64,000 bases of DNA, taken from NCBI GenBank assembly GCA_036847185.1, contig DAIUAM010000011.1, positions 1-64,000 of the forward strand, in the 5' to 3' direction. The position numbers and the translations under genes were made by a program. Positions 51,203 to 58,942 of the stretch are shown here, in pieces; positions within the stretch are counted from its first letter, which is position 1; each line of letters opens with the position of its first letter. The DNA comes from UBA4738 sp002413305. GTDB taxonomy: Bacteria; Actinomycetota; UBA4738. The notes under the pieces are model-generated. The model was not told where the DNA came from. It was given only the letters and a program-made list of their open reading frames with translations, and made no database searches.

Positions 51203-51739
51203 GTGATGCGTGGAAGATCAGGGCGCTCGGCCTCCGCGGGGGTGGCGACGGGTCCGTCGGGAACCGCAAAGGATCGGGCGCTCCGCCTCCTCGCCGTCCG
51301 GTGGCGGAGTCGTGAGGAGATCCGGCGCCGCCTCCGGCAGGCCGGTTTCGAACCCGAGGCGATCGAGGCCGCCCTCGACGATCTGGAGCGAGCGGGCCTG
51401 GTGGAGGAGGAACGGTTCGCCCGGGAGCTGGTGCGCGACCAGTCCACCCGACGGATGTCGGGCGAGCGCGTCATCCGGGCAGCGCTCCGTGAGAAGGGCG
51501 TCGCGGACCATGTCGCCGAGCACGCTCTGGCCGGACTGGGGGAGGACGCCGAGCGGGCGGCCGAGCTCGCGGCCCGGAAGGCGGCCAGGATGACCAGCCT
51601 CGAGCCGCAGGTCGCGTACCGGCGGCTGTTCGGCTTGCTGGTCCGGCGGGGGTTCTCGCCGGACGTCGCCCGGGAGGCGACCAGGTTGGCCTTGCGGGAG
51701 GCCTTCGCGGGCGCCTCGGCGCTCGACGAGGCGCCCTGA
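51203..51739 (+). CDS. recX: Regulatory protein RecX
   Basis: RecX binds RecA filaments and inhibits recombination. The 178-residue product has three-helix repeats typical of the family: RALRLLAVRWRSREEIRRRLRQAGF, AIEAALDDLERAGLVEEERFARELVRD, RMSGERVIRAALREKGV and RLFGLLVRRGFSPDVAREATRLAL. The start is GTG 51203 or ATG 51206, after AAGGGGAT. It lies 60 nt after recA behind a strong hairpin. Confidence 0.92.
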   Translation: MMRGRSGRSASAGVATGPSGTAKDRALRLLAVRWRSREEIRRRLRQAGFEPEAIEAALDDLERAGLVEEERFARELVRDQSTRRMSGERVIRAALREKGVADHVAEHALAGLGEDAERAAELAARKAARMTSLEPQVAYRRLFGLLVRRGFSPDVAREATRLALREAFAGASALDEAP

Positions 51740-51786
51740 ACCGGGCTGGCTGGTCCCCGTCCAAGCTCACGGCGGCCTCACCACTC

Positions 51787-51815
51787 TTGCAACATGTCGC
51801 ACCCCGCCGTACATT
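51787..51815 (+). promoter_or_regulatory. Promoter of the RNase Y gene
   Basis: TTGCAA (51787-51792) and TACATT (51810-51815) are separated by exactly 17 nt. Transcription would start near 51822, giving a leader of about 220 nt before rny. Confidence 0.65.
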
Positions 51816-51821
51816 GGTGCG

Positions 51822-51991
51822 AACGAGACAGTGAACCGGTGGCTTCATCTGATTCAGCGAACGTGTTCGGATGACGAGACGTATGACCTCACATCAGGGT
51901 TCAGGTGACGTGGTGAAGCGGGACAGGTCGCGGGAGGGACCCAGGACCTGACCCGTTCGTCGTTCGTCCCATCCTCGCGGAAGCAGACAAG
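51822..51991 (+). other. Long structured 5' leader of rny, class unknown
   Basis: The leader has no open frame with a ribosome site. GGGTTCAGGT (51898-51907) can pair with ACCTGACCC further on, with one bulge. An internal GGTC/GACC stem lies between them, and GACGAGAC upstream can pair with GTTCGTC downstream. A terminator-like hairpin follows at 51992. This is the layout of a cis-acting attenuator, but I could not match it to a known riboswitch core. Confidence 0.45.
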
Positions 51992-52017
51992 GCCGAGCCG
52001 GTGCCTGGCTCGGCTTT
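51992..52017 (+). terminator. Terminator-like hairpin just before rny
   Basis: GCCGAGCC (51992-51999), a 7-nt loop and GGCTCGGC (52007-52014), then TTTCGTCGTTT. It lies 18 nt before the AGGAGG of rny, so readthrough would be needed for rny expression from the upstream promoter. Confidence 0.65.
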
Positions 52018-52045
52018 CGTCGTTTGCGGACCACAGGAGGACCTG

Positions 52046-53578
52046 ATGAAGGACGCGATCGTCGCGGTGATCGCCCTGGTTGCCGGCGCGGCCGTGGGTC
52101 TCGCCGTCTACCGTTCGGTGACCGGCAGGCGGGTCGACACCGCGGAGGCCAGGGCGACCAGGCTGATGGCCGAAGCGGAGAAGGAGGCGGAGACCCGGGT
52201 TCGCCTCGCACTGGGCGAGGTGAAGGAGGAGATCTCCGGCATGCGCCGGGAGGCCGAAGCCGATCTTCGGGCTCGCCGGGAGGAGGTCAAGAAGCTGGAG
52301 GACCGGCTGACCCGCCGCGAGGAGGGCGCCGAGGCCGAGGCCGCGGAGCTGGAGGCGAAGGAGGAACGGCTCGAACGGGCAGGCCGGGAGCTGCAGCGGA
52401 TGCGGGGGGGCCTGGAGAAGGCGGCTGCGGAGCATCGCCAGGAGCTCGAACGGATCAGCCACCTCACGGCCTCGGAGGCCAGGGAGTCACTGGTCGCCCA
52501 AGTCGTGGACGAGGCGAAGCGGGACGCCATGGCCACGGTTCGGGAGATCGAGCAGCAGGCCCGGGAGGAGGGCGAGAAGCGGGCCCGCAAGATCGTCACC
52601 ATCGCCATCCAGCGGGTCGCCTCAGAGCAGACCGCCGAGTCGACGGTGTCGGTGTTCTCGCTGCCGAGCGACGACATGAAGGGACGGATCATCGGTCGCG
52701 AGGGCCGCAACATCCGAGCCTTCGAAGCGCTCACCGGGGTGAACCTGATCATCGACGACACCCCGGAAGCGGTGGTCCTGTCGTGCTTCGATCCCGTTCG
52801 ACGGGAGGTCGCCCGGCTCACCCTAGAGAAGCTCGTCTCCGACGGGCGCATCCATCCTGCCCGGATCGAAGAGGCCTACGAGCGCTCCACCGGCGAGGTC
52901 GAGGAGCAGATCAAGCGGGCCGGGCAGGACGCCCTGGCCGAGGTGGGGATCACGGACATGCATCCCGAGATGGTGAAGGTGCTCGGCCGGCTGCAGTACC
53001 GCACCTCCTACGGGCAGAACGTCCTCCGGCACCTGGTCGAAGCCGCCCACATTGGCGCCGCGCTCGCCGCGGAGCTGGGCGTCGACCCGAAGCTGGTCAA
53101 GCGCTGCGCGCTCCTGCACGACATCGGCAAAGCCGTTACCCACGAGGTCGAGGGATCCCACGCGCTGATCGGCGCCGAGCTGGCCCGGCGGCTGAAGGAA
53201 TCGCCGGAGGTCGTGCACGCCATCGAGTCGCACCACGGAGAGGTCGAACAGCGCACGATCGAGGCGGTCCTCGCCCAGACGGCCGATGCGATCTCCGGGG
53301 GCAGGCCGGGCGCTCGGCGGGAGTCGCTGGAGACCTACGTGAAGCGGCTGGAGCGGCTGGAGGAGATCTGCACCTCCTATCCCGGCGTGGAGAAGACCTT
53401 CGCCATGCAGGCCGGGCGGGAGGTGCGGGTCATGGTCAAGCCGCAGCAGCTCGACGACGTCGGCGTGCAGGTACTGGCCCGCGACATCGCCAAGCAGGTA
53501 GAAGAGGAGCTGCAATACCCGGGGCAGATCAAGATCACGGTGGTGCGGGAGCTCCGGGCGGTCGAATACGCGAAGTGA
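52046..53578 (+). CDS. rny: Ribonuclease Y
   Basis: RNase Y is a membrane-anchored endoribonuclease that starts mRNA decay. The 510-residue product has an N-terminal membrane helix ([19 protein letters not shown]), a long coiled coil (about 25-185, rich in Glu/Arg/Ala), a KH domain ([21 protein letters not shown]) and an HD domain with the metal-binding HD in [23 protein letters not shown] and [12 protein letters not shown] 52046 follows AGGAGG at 5 nt. The organism thus has both RNase J and RNase Y. Confidence 0.95.
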   Translation: MKDAIVAVIALVAGAAVGLAVYRSVTGRRVDTAEARATRLMAEAEKEAETRVRLALGEVKEEISGMRREAEADLRARREEVKKLEDRLTRREEGAEAEAAELEAKEERLERAGRELQRMRGGLEKAAAEHRQELERISHLTASEARESLVAQVVDEAKRDAMATVREIEQQAREEGEKRARKIVTIAIQRVASEQTAESTVSVFSLPSDDMKGRIIGREGRNIRAFEALTGVNLIIDDTPEAVVLSCFDPVRREVARLTLEKLVSDGRIHPARIEEAYERSTGEVEEQIKRAGQDALAEVGITDMHPEMVKVLGRLQYRTSYGQNVLRHLVEAAHIGAALAAELGVDPKLVKRCALLHDIGKAVTHEVEGSHALIGAELARRLKESPEVVHAIESHHGEVEQRTIEAVLAQTADAISGGRPGARRESLETYVKRLERLEEICTSYPGVEKTFAMQAGREVRVMVKPQQLDDVGVQVLARDIAKQVEEELQYPGQIKITVVRELRAVEYAK

Positions 53579-53589
53579 GGCGGCGGTCC

Positions 53590-53640
53590 CGGGTTCCGGG
53601 TCCCTGAACCGGGTTCAGGGGTTCGAGCCGGAACCTGGGC
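53590..53640 (+). terminator. Hairpins after rny
   Basis: CCCTGAAC-CGG-GTTCAGGG just downstream of the rny stop forms a perfect 8-bp hairpin. It is followed by a CGAGCC/GGCTCG stem and TTTCG. The run of T is short. It could terminate rny or stabilise its 3' end. Confidence 0.5.
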
Positions 53641-53666
53641 TCGTTTCGCTGGAGGCGGGAGGGTAC

Positions 53667-54272
53667 ATGTTCGGGCGAGAGCGAAAGGGGGTCTTTGTCA
53701 TGACCGAACCCGCTCACACGTACGACACGCCTGCCCAGCAGTACACGGGCCCCACCGCGGTGACGCCGGTGACCACCAGAGCGAAGATGCCCGTGGGGAG
53801 CCTGATCCTCCGGATCGTCCTCACGCTGGCCGGCGCGGCCGGCCTGATCGTCGGCGCGTTCCTGAACTGGATACGGGGCACGACCACCGCCGGCGTCGAC
53901 CTCTCCGCGAAGGTCTACGTCACCACGGAGTTCGCCCACCACTCGACCTTCTACAAGACGGCCGGGTTCGCGATGATCGGGGCCGGTTTGGTGACCATCG
54001 TCGGCCTCGCAGCGCGTGGCGGGTGGGTCACCCGGGTCGCCGGCGCGCTTGGCATCGTCGGCTTCGTGCTGTTCGTCATCCAGTTGTACCGGGCCCCGAA
54101 CGTCTCCCTTCCGAGCGCGATCGGGCTGGGAGCGTGGGTGTGCCTGGCCGGTGGCGTGGTGGCGCTGATCGGTGGGTTCTTCGGGACCAGGACGCGGGCG
54201 GTCGGAGCGGCGTCAGCCGCGCCCCCGTATCGGGAAGTGCCGCCGCCCGCAGCGACGACGACCAACCCGTAG
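53667..54272 (+). CDS. Four-helix membrane protein of unknown function
   Basis: I do not recognise this 201-residue protein. It has a soluble N-terminus (about 1-45) and four predicted membrane helices: LILRIVLTLAGAAGLIVGAFL, FAMIGAGLVTIVGLAA, GALGIVGFVLFVIQL and LGAWVCLAGGVVALIGGFFG. A loop of about 30 residues follows helix 1 (NWIRGTTTAGVDLSAKVYV), and the tail is Pro/Ala-rich. The second in-frame ATG at 53700 with AAAGGGGG before it may be the real start (190 residues). It stands alone between rny and miaB. Confidence 0.6.
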   Translation: MFGRERKGVFVMTEPAHTYDTPAQQYTGPTAVTPVTTRAKMPVGSLILRIVLTLAGAAGLIVGAFLNWIRGTTTAGVDLSAKVYVTTEFAHHSTFYKTAGFAMIGAGLVTIVGLAARGGWVTRVAGALGIVGFVLFVIQLYRAPNVSLPSAIGLGAWVCLAGGVVALIGGFFGTRTRAVGAASAAPPYREVPPPAATTTNP

Positions 54273-54321
54273 CGCCGGGACCACCCGGCAGGTCCTCCAG
54301 GGTGGCGGCCGGCCACTCCAC

Positions 54322-54337
54322 TAGACTCGGTGGCGTG
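54322..54337 (+). promoter_or_regulatory. TAGACT -10 box seven nt before the miaB start (leaderless candidate)
   Basis: TAGACT (54322-54327), then CGGTGGC, then GTG 54335. No Shine-Dalgarno is present, supporting a leaderless transcript. Confidence 0.45.
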
Positions 54338-55696
54338 ACCGGCCGCTACCTCATCAGCACCTTCGGCTGCCAGATGAACGAGCACGACTCCGAGCGGATC
54401 GCCGGCGTGCTGGAGAGCGACGGCTACGTCTCCACGAGCGACGCCGAGGATGCGGAGATCGTCGTCCTCAACACGTGCGCGATCCGGGAGAACGCCGACC
54501 GCCGGCTGTACGGCGCCCTCGGTCACCTGAAGCCGCTCAAGGATCGCCGACCCCGGATGAGGATCGTGGTGGCCGGCTGCCTGGCCCAGAAGGATCAGGG
54601 GGCCATCCAGGCGAAGGCGCCGTGGGTGGACGTGGTCATCGGCACGCATGCGTTGCCGTCGCTTCTGGCGCTGGTCCGGGCGGCCGAACGCGACGGCCCG
54701 CAGATGGACGTTCGCGAGTACACGGAGGTCTTCCCCAGCGCGCTTCCGGCCCGCCGCGGTTCGAAACACCATGCGTGGGTGAGCGTCAGCGTCGGCTGCG
54801 ACAACCGCTGCACGTTCTGCATCGTCCCGCTGGTCCGCGGCCCGCAGCTGTCCCGTTCGATCGGCGACATCCTGGCGGAGGTCCATGGCCTGGCGCGGCA
54901 GGGCGTGGTCGAAGTGACCCTACTGGGCCAGAACGTGAACACCTACGGCCGGGACCTCACGGCGCCGGACTCGCCCTCCCGGCCTCGGTTCGCCGAGCTG
55001 CTCCGAGCGGTGAACGAGATCGACGGCATCCGCCGGATCCGGTTCACCAGCCCGCACCCGCACGACTTCACCGATGACGTGGTCCAGGCCATGGCGGAGA
55101 GCGATCGGGTCTGCGAGCACATCCACTTCCCCCTGCAGTCCGGTTCCGACCGGGTGCTTCGGGCCATGAAGCGCTCGTACCGCGCGGAACGCTACCTCTC
55201 ATGGCTTGCCCGGATCCGCGAGGCAGTGCCGGCCATGGCGGTGACGACCGACATCATCGTCGGCTTCCCCGGCGAGACCGAGGAGGACTTCGCCGGGACG
55301 ATGCGGGTGGTCGAGGCGGCCCGGTTCGACGCGGCGTTCACATTCCAGTACTCGCCCCGCCCCGGTACCCCGGCCGGCTCGTACCCGAACCGGCTGCCCA
55401 AGGCGGTCGTTCAGGAGCGGTTCGACCGGTTGGTGGAGCTGCAGGAGCGGATCTCGCTGGAGCGCAACCGGGAACTGATCGGAGACGTGGTCGAGGTGCT
55501 GGTCGAAGGGGAGGGCCGGAAGGGGAACCTGAAGGCCAGGTCGCGGACCAACAAGCTGGTCCATATGTCGGGTGAGGTGCCGGCCGGGTCGTTCGCCTGG
55601 GTCGAGCTGGACGAAGCGCATCCCCACCACCTGGCCGGGCGGCTCGTAGAGGCCCCGGCCGCCGCCGTGGCCGCCGTGGCCGCCGTGGTGGCGTGA
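54335..55696 (+). CDS. miaB: tRNA-2-methylthio-N6-dimethylallyladenosine synthase
   Basis: MiaB is a radical-SAM methylthiotransferase acting on A37 of tRNAs. The 453-residue product has the N-terminal cluster-binding domain (FGCQMNEHDSERI, VLNTCAIRENAD, VVAGCLAQKD), the radical-SAM motif VGCDNRCTFCIVP, VTLLGQNVNTYG, HFPLQSGSDRVLRAMKRSY and a TRAM domain. The last residues are encoded by three tandem GCCGCCGTG units (55661-55687). GTG 54335 gives a start directly at GRYLISTFGCQMN. miaA overlaps its stop by 4 nt; MiaA supplies the MiaB substrate. Confidence 0.95.
   Translation: MTGRYLISTFGCQMNEHDSERIAGVLESDGYVSTSDAEDAEIVVLNTCAIRENADRRLYGALGHLKPLKDRRPRMRIVVAGCLAQKDQGAIQAKAPWVDVVIGTHALPSLLALVRAAERDGPQMDVREYTEVFPSALPARRGSKHHAWVSVSVGCDNRCTFCIVPLVRGPQLSRSIGDILAEVHGLARQGVVEVTLLGQNVNTYGRDLTAPDSPSRPRFAELLRAVNEIDGIRRIRFTSPHPHDFTDDVVQAMAESDRVCEHIHFPLQSGSDRVLRAMKRSYRAERYLSWLARIREAVPAMAVTTDIIVGFPGETEEDFAGTMRVVEAARFDAAFTFQYSPRPGTPAGSYPNRLPKAVVQERFDRLVELQERISLERNRELIGDVVEVLVEGEGRKGNLKARSRTNKLVHMSGEVPAGSFAWVELDEAHPHHLAGRLVEAPAAAVAAVAAVVA
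55661..55687 (+). repeat. Three tandem copies of a 9-bp unit in the miaB 3' end
   Basis: GCCGCCGTG occurs three times without a gap, encoding Ala-Ala-Val repeats at the MiaB C-terminus. It is a likely slippage-prone microsatellite but stays in frame. Confidence 0.8.
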
Positions 55697-56658
55697 GCGC
55701 CCCCACTCCGCTCCTCGCTCTGGTCGGCCCCACCGCTTCCGGCAAGACAGAGGCTGCGTTCTTGATCGCCGGGCGTCTGGGTGCCGAGGTCGTCTCCGTG
55801 GATTCGATGCTCGTGTACCGGGGGATGGACGTGGGGACGGCGAAGCCGACGACGGAGCAGCGCGAACGGGTACCGCACCACCTGATCGACCTGGCCGAGC
55901 CCGAGGAAGCATTCTCGGTGGCCCGGTTCCAGGAGCTCGCGTTCGGGGCGATACGAGGGATCCGTGCGCGTGGCCGGACGCCGCTCCTTGTCGGGGGGGG
56001 CGGCCTGTACTACCGGGCGGTGGTGGACCGGCTGGACTTCCCGGGGACCGATCCCCCCATCCGCGAACTCCTCCTGACCGAGGCCAGCGCGGTGGGCGCG
56101 GAGGGCTTGTACCGGCGGCTGTCGTCGCTCGACCCGGTCGCCGCGGGGCGGATCGAACCGGGCAACGTGCGCCGGACGGTCCGGGCGCTGGAAGTGGCGG
56201 CCATCACCGGCCGGCCGTTCTCGAGCTACGCGGAGGCATGGGAGCGATTCCCCACCGGGGCCGTTCGGGCGGCCGGCATCCGGCTCGACCGCCGTGACCT
56301 GCGGGAACGCATCGAGCGGCGGGTCGAGGACATGCTGCCCGGGCTGGCGGCGGAGACCGAAGCGCTGATGGCGCGAGGATCCGGCGGCTTCCTCACTTCT
56401 TCGCAGGCCATCGGCTACGCTGAGATGGTGGCCTGCCTGGAGGGGAGGATGACGCGGTCCGAAGCCGCCGCCTCCACCGTTCGCAGGACGAACGCCCTCG
56501 CTCGCCGGCAGATGGCCTGGCTGCGGCGCGACCCACGGATCCGGTGGTTCGACGCGGGCCCGGAAGGTGCGCTCGGCGCGGCCGGCCCCGTCGCGGAATA
56601 TCTGGCGGGCGGCGAACCGGATACGGACGAAGGCGGCATGGGCGGAACGGGAGCTTGA
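55693..56658 (+). CDS. miaA: tRNA dimethylallyltransferase
   Basis: MiaA attaches a dimethylallyl group to A37 of tRNAs that read UNN codons. The 321-residue product has the P-loop LVGPTASGKTEAAF, SVDSMLVYRGMDVGTAKPT, HHLIDLAEPEEAFSVARFQ, VGGGGLYYRAVVD and the C-terminal RRQMAWLRRDPRIRWFD. GTG 55693 overlaps the miaB stop. Its substrate DMAPP comes from the MEP pathway, two enzymes of which lie earlier in the window. dapF starts 3 nt downstream. Confidence 0.95.
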   Translation: MSAPTPLLALVGPTASGKTEAAFLIAGRLGAEVVSVDSMLVYRGMDVGTAKPTTEQRERVPHHLIDLAEPEEAFSVARFQELAFGAIRGIRARGRTPLLVGGGGLYYRAVVDRLDFPGTDPPIRELLLTEASAVGAEGLYRRLSSLDPVAAGRIEPGNVRRTVRALEVAAITGRPFSSYAEAWERFPTGAVRAAGIRLDRRDLRERIERRVEDMLPGLAAETEALMARGSGGFLTSSQAIGYAEMVACLEGRMTRSEAAASTVRRTNALARRQMAWLRRDPRIRWFDAGPEGALGAAGPVAEYLAGGEPDTDEGGMGGTGA

Positions 56659-56660
56659 GG

Positions 56661-57536
56661 ATGCGGATCGCGAAGTATCACGGGACCGGCAACGACTTCG
56701 TGATGCTGGAGGACCTCGCGGACCGGGTGACGCCGACGCCGGAGCTCGTGCGGGCGCTGTGCGACCGGCGGTTCGGGGTCGGCGGCGACGGGTTGATCCG
56801 CGTCGCACCCGCCCATGGGGCGGATTTCTTCATGGACTACTGGAACGCGAACGGCGAGGTGGCCGAGATGTGCGGGAACGGCATCCGGTGCCTAGGTAAG
56901 CTCGTCCACGACGAGGGCCTCACCGCCCGGGAGGAGCTCGACGTGCTGACCCGGGCCGGCGTGAAGCACCTCGTCCTGGAGATCGGCGACGGCCGGGTCC
57001 GGCGGGTGACCGTGGACATGGGCCCGCCGGCCTTCGAGCGTGCGGCGATCCCCATGACGGGCGATCCACAGGACCGGTTCCTTCTGGGCCAGATCGAAGC
57101 CGGCGACCGAGCGTTCACCGCTTCCGCCCTGTCCATGGGGAACCCGCACTGCGTGCTGTTCCTGGAGCCGTCGGACGATCTGGCCGAGATGGACGTGGCC
57201 TGGATCGGACGGGCCGTCGAACGTTCCCCGCTGTTCCCGAACAGGGCGAACGTGGAGTTCATCGCCGTGGAGGACGGCCGGATCCGCCTCCGGGTCTGGG
57301 AGCGGGGATCCGGCGAGACCATGGCGTGCGGGACCGGGGCCTGCGCGGCCCTGGTGGCCTGCGCCCAAGCGGGCCTCACCTCGCGCCGGGCGGAGGTCGA
57401 GTTCCCCGGCGGGCTGCTGGAGGTCGATTGGCGCGAGGACGACCATGTGTTCCTGTCCGGCCCGGCCGTGTGCGTGTTCCGGGCCGAGGTGGACGAGGCG
57501 TGGTTGGCGCAGCTCCAGGCAGGGGTGGCCCGGTGA
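56661..57536 (+). CDS. dapF: Diaminopimelate epimerase
   Basis: DapF converts LL- to meso-diaminopimelate. The 291-residue product has KYHGTGNDFVMLED, FGVGGDGLI, the first catalytic cysteine in EMCGNGIRCLG, MGNPHCVLF and the second in ETMACGTGACAALVA. GAGG precedes ATG 56661. Its last nine codons lie inside a 35-bp segment that is exactly duplicated immediately downstream. The following aminotransferase acts just before it in the pathway. Confidence 0.96.
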   Translation: MRIAKYHGTGNDFVMLEDLADRVTPTPELVRALCDRRFGVGGDGLIRVAPAHGADFFMDYWNANGEVAEMCGNGIRCLGKLVHDEGLTAREELDVLTRAGVKHLVLEIGDGRVRRVTVDMGPPAFERAAIPMTGDPQDRFLLGQIEAGDRAFTASALSMGNPHCVLFLEPSDDLAEMDVAWIGRAVERSPLFPNRANVEFIAVEDGRIRLRVWERGSGETMACGTGACAALVACAQAGLTSRRAEVEFPGGLLEVDWREDDHVFLSGPAVCVFRAEVDEAWLAQLQAGVAR

Positions 57537-57576
57537 GGTTCGCGCAGCTCCAGGCAGGGGTGGCCCGGTGAGGTTC
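57507..57576. repeat. Exact 35-bp tandem duplication at the dapF/dapL junction
   Basis: Two identical 35-bp units, 57507-57541 and 57542-57576, sit head to tail. Each contains the dapF end (AQLQAGVAR and TGA) and a GTGAGGTTC start sequence. The first copy supplies the dapF stop (57534-57536) and the second supplies the aminotransferase GTG (57568). The extra copy creates a 12-codon open frame (57533-57571). The two genes were probably overlapping GTGA before the duplication. Confidence 0.95.
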
Positions 57577-58722
57577 GCCGACCGCGTGGCGAGCCTCCCG
57601 CCGTATCTCTTCGCCGAGCTCGACCGACGGGTCGCCGCGAAGCGGGCCACGGGCGCCGACGTGATCTCGCTCGGGGTCGGCGATCCCGACCTGCCCACCC
57701 CGGAGCACGTCGTGCGCGCTCTCCAGGAGGCCGCGGGGGATCCTTCGACCCACCGCTACCCCTCCTACTATGGGCTCCCCGAGCTCCGCGAGGCCATCGC
57801 GGGCTGGTACGGGACGCGGTTCGGGGTTGAGCTCGACCCCGCCACCGAGGTCCTGCCGCTGATCGGGTCGAAGGAGGGGATCGCGCATCTGTCCTTCTCG
57901 GTGCTCGGGCCGGGCGACGAAGCGCTGATCCCGGATCCCGGCTACCCCGTGTACGCGACCAGCACCATGCTCGCCGGCGGGCGGCCGGTCGGGTTCCCTC
58001 TGGACGCGTCCAACCGCTTCCTGCCGGACTTCGACACCCTGCCGGTGACCGAGGCGACGAGGGTGCTGTGGCTCGGGTACCCGAACAACCCGACGGCGGC
58101 CGTGGCCGACCTCGGCTTCTTCGAGCGGGCGGTGTCGTTCGCCCGCCGGCACGACCTGCTGCTGGCCCATGACGCCGCGTACACGGAGATCACCTTCGAC
58201 GGCTACGTGGCCCCGAGCGCGCTGCAGGCCCCGGGCGCGAAGGACGTGACGATCGAGTTCGGTTCGCTCTCCAAGACGTACAACATGACCGGTTGGCGGA
58301 TCGGATACGCGGTCGGGAACGCGGCGGCCGTCGGCGCGCTGGCCACCCTGAAGACGAACCTGGACTCGGGGATCTTCAACGCGGTCCAGTGGGCGGCCAT
58401 CGCCGCGATCGCCGGGCCGCAGGACCACGTCGAACAGGTGCGGGCCATCTACCAGAAGCGGCGGGACCTGGTGGTGTCGGCCTTCCAGGAGATCGGTATC
58501 TCGCTCGAGCCGCCGCTCGGTTCGGTCTACGTGTGGGTCCCCGTCCCGGAGGGCCGGACGTCCCAAGGGTTCGCGGCCGAACTACTGGAGGAGGCGGCCG
58601 TGATCGTCGCGCCGGGCACCGGGTACGGCGATCACGGGGAGGGATTCGTCAGGATCTCGCTGACCATCGACGACGCGCGGATCGAAGAGGCCATGGGCCG
58701 GATCCGCGAGCGGATGGCGTGA
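57568..58722 (+). CDS. dapL: Class I aminotransferase, probable LL-diaminopimelate aminotransferase
   Basis: The 384-residue PLP enzyme has FADRVASLPPYLFAELDRR, LGVGDPDLPTPEHV, YPSYYGLPELREAIAGWY, the pyridine-contact region LWLGYPNNPTAAVAD, HDAAYTEITFDGY and the Schiff-base Lys236 in GSLSKTYNMTGWRIGYAVGN. Start GTG 57568 comes from the second copy of the 35-bp repeat. Directly after dapF, and with dapA and dapB but no dapC/D/E or ddh in the window, it fits DapL, which makes LL-diaminopimelate in one step. A different aminotransferase specificity cannot be excluded. Confidence 0.85.
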   Translation: MRFADRVASLPPYLFAELDRRVAAKRATGADVISLGVGDPDLPTPEHVVRALQEAAGDPSTHRYPSYYGLPELREAIAGWYGTRFGVELDPATEVLPLIGSKEGIAHLSFSVLGPGDEALIPDPGYPVYATSTMLAGGRPVGFPLDASNRFLPDFDTLPVTEATRVLWLGYPNNPTAAVADLGFFERAVSFARRHDLLLAHDAAYTEITFDGYVAPSALQAPGAKDVTIEFGSLSKTYNMTGWRIGYAVGNAAAVGALATLKTNLDSGIFNAVQWAAIAAIAGPQDHVEQVRAIYQKRRDLVVSAFQEIGISLEPPLGSVYVWVPVPEGRTSQGFAAELLEEAAVIVAPGTGYGDHGEGFVRISLTIDDARIEEAMGRIRERMA

Positions 58723-58834
58723 GGGTGTTCGTTCCCACGCCCGAGGGCCACGGACGTGTCCTTCGGCCGGAAGCGCACGGATCTCGTCCCGCCGGGAGTT
58801 TGAGAGGTTCCGATGCGGGAATGATGGCGCTGGC

Positions 58835-58918
58835 AGAGACGCCGGAGGAGGAATCTCGGGGAAAGGGGCGCTTCCCGAGGCCCTCCAGAAGGCGTCTCTC
58901 GCTTTTCCCCGCCCCTTT
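58835..58918 (+). promoter_or_regulatory. Nested stem-loop with a complementary downstream strand before hflX
   Basis: AGAGACGCC (58835-58843) pairs with GGCGTCTCT (58891-58899). Inside, GGAGG (58844-58848) pairs with CCTCC (58882-58886) and CTCGGG (58855-58860) pairs with CCCGAG (58874-58879). The apical segment AAAGGGGCG (58862-58870) is exactly complementary to CGCCCCTTT (58910-58918) just after the stem, allowing a pseudoknot or a mutually exclusive fold. The rest of the 220-nt gap (58723-58942) shows nothing else. Confidence 0.65.
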
Positions 58919-58942
58919 GTCCCTTCTCACCGGCCGCCTTCG

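Noticed and set aside
51858..51869. CGAACGTGTTCG, a LexA-box-like sequence upstream of rny
   Set aside because: The half sites are correct but separated by 2 bp instead of 4, so LexA would not be expected to bind. It lies downstream of the rny promoter.
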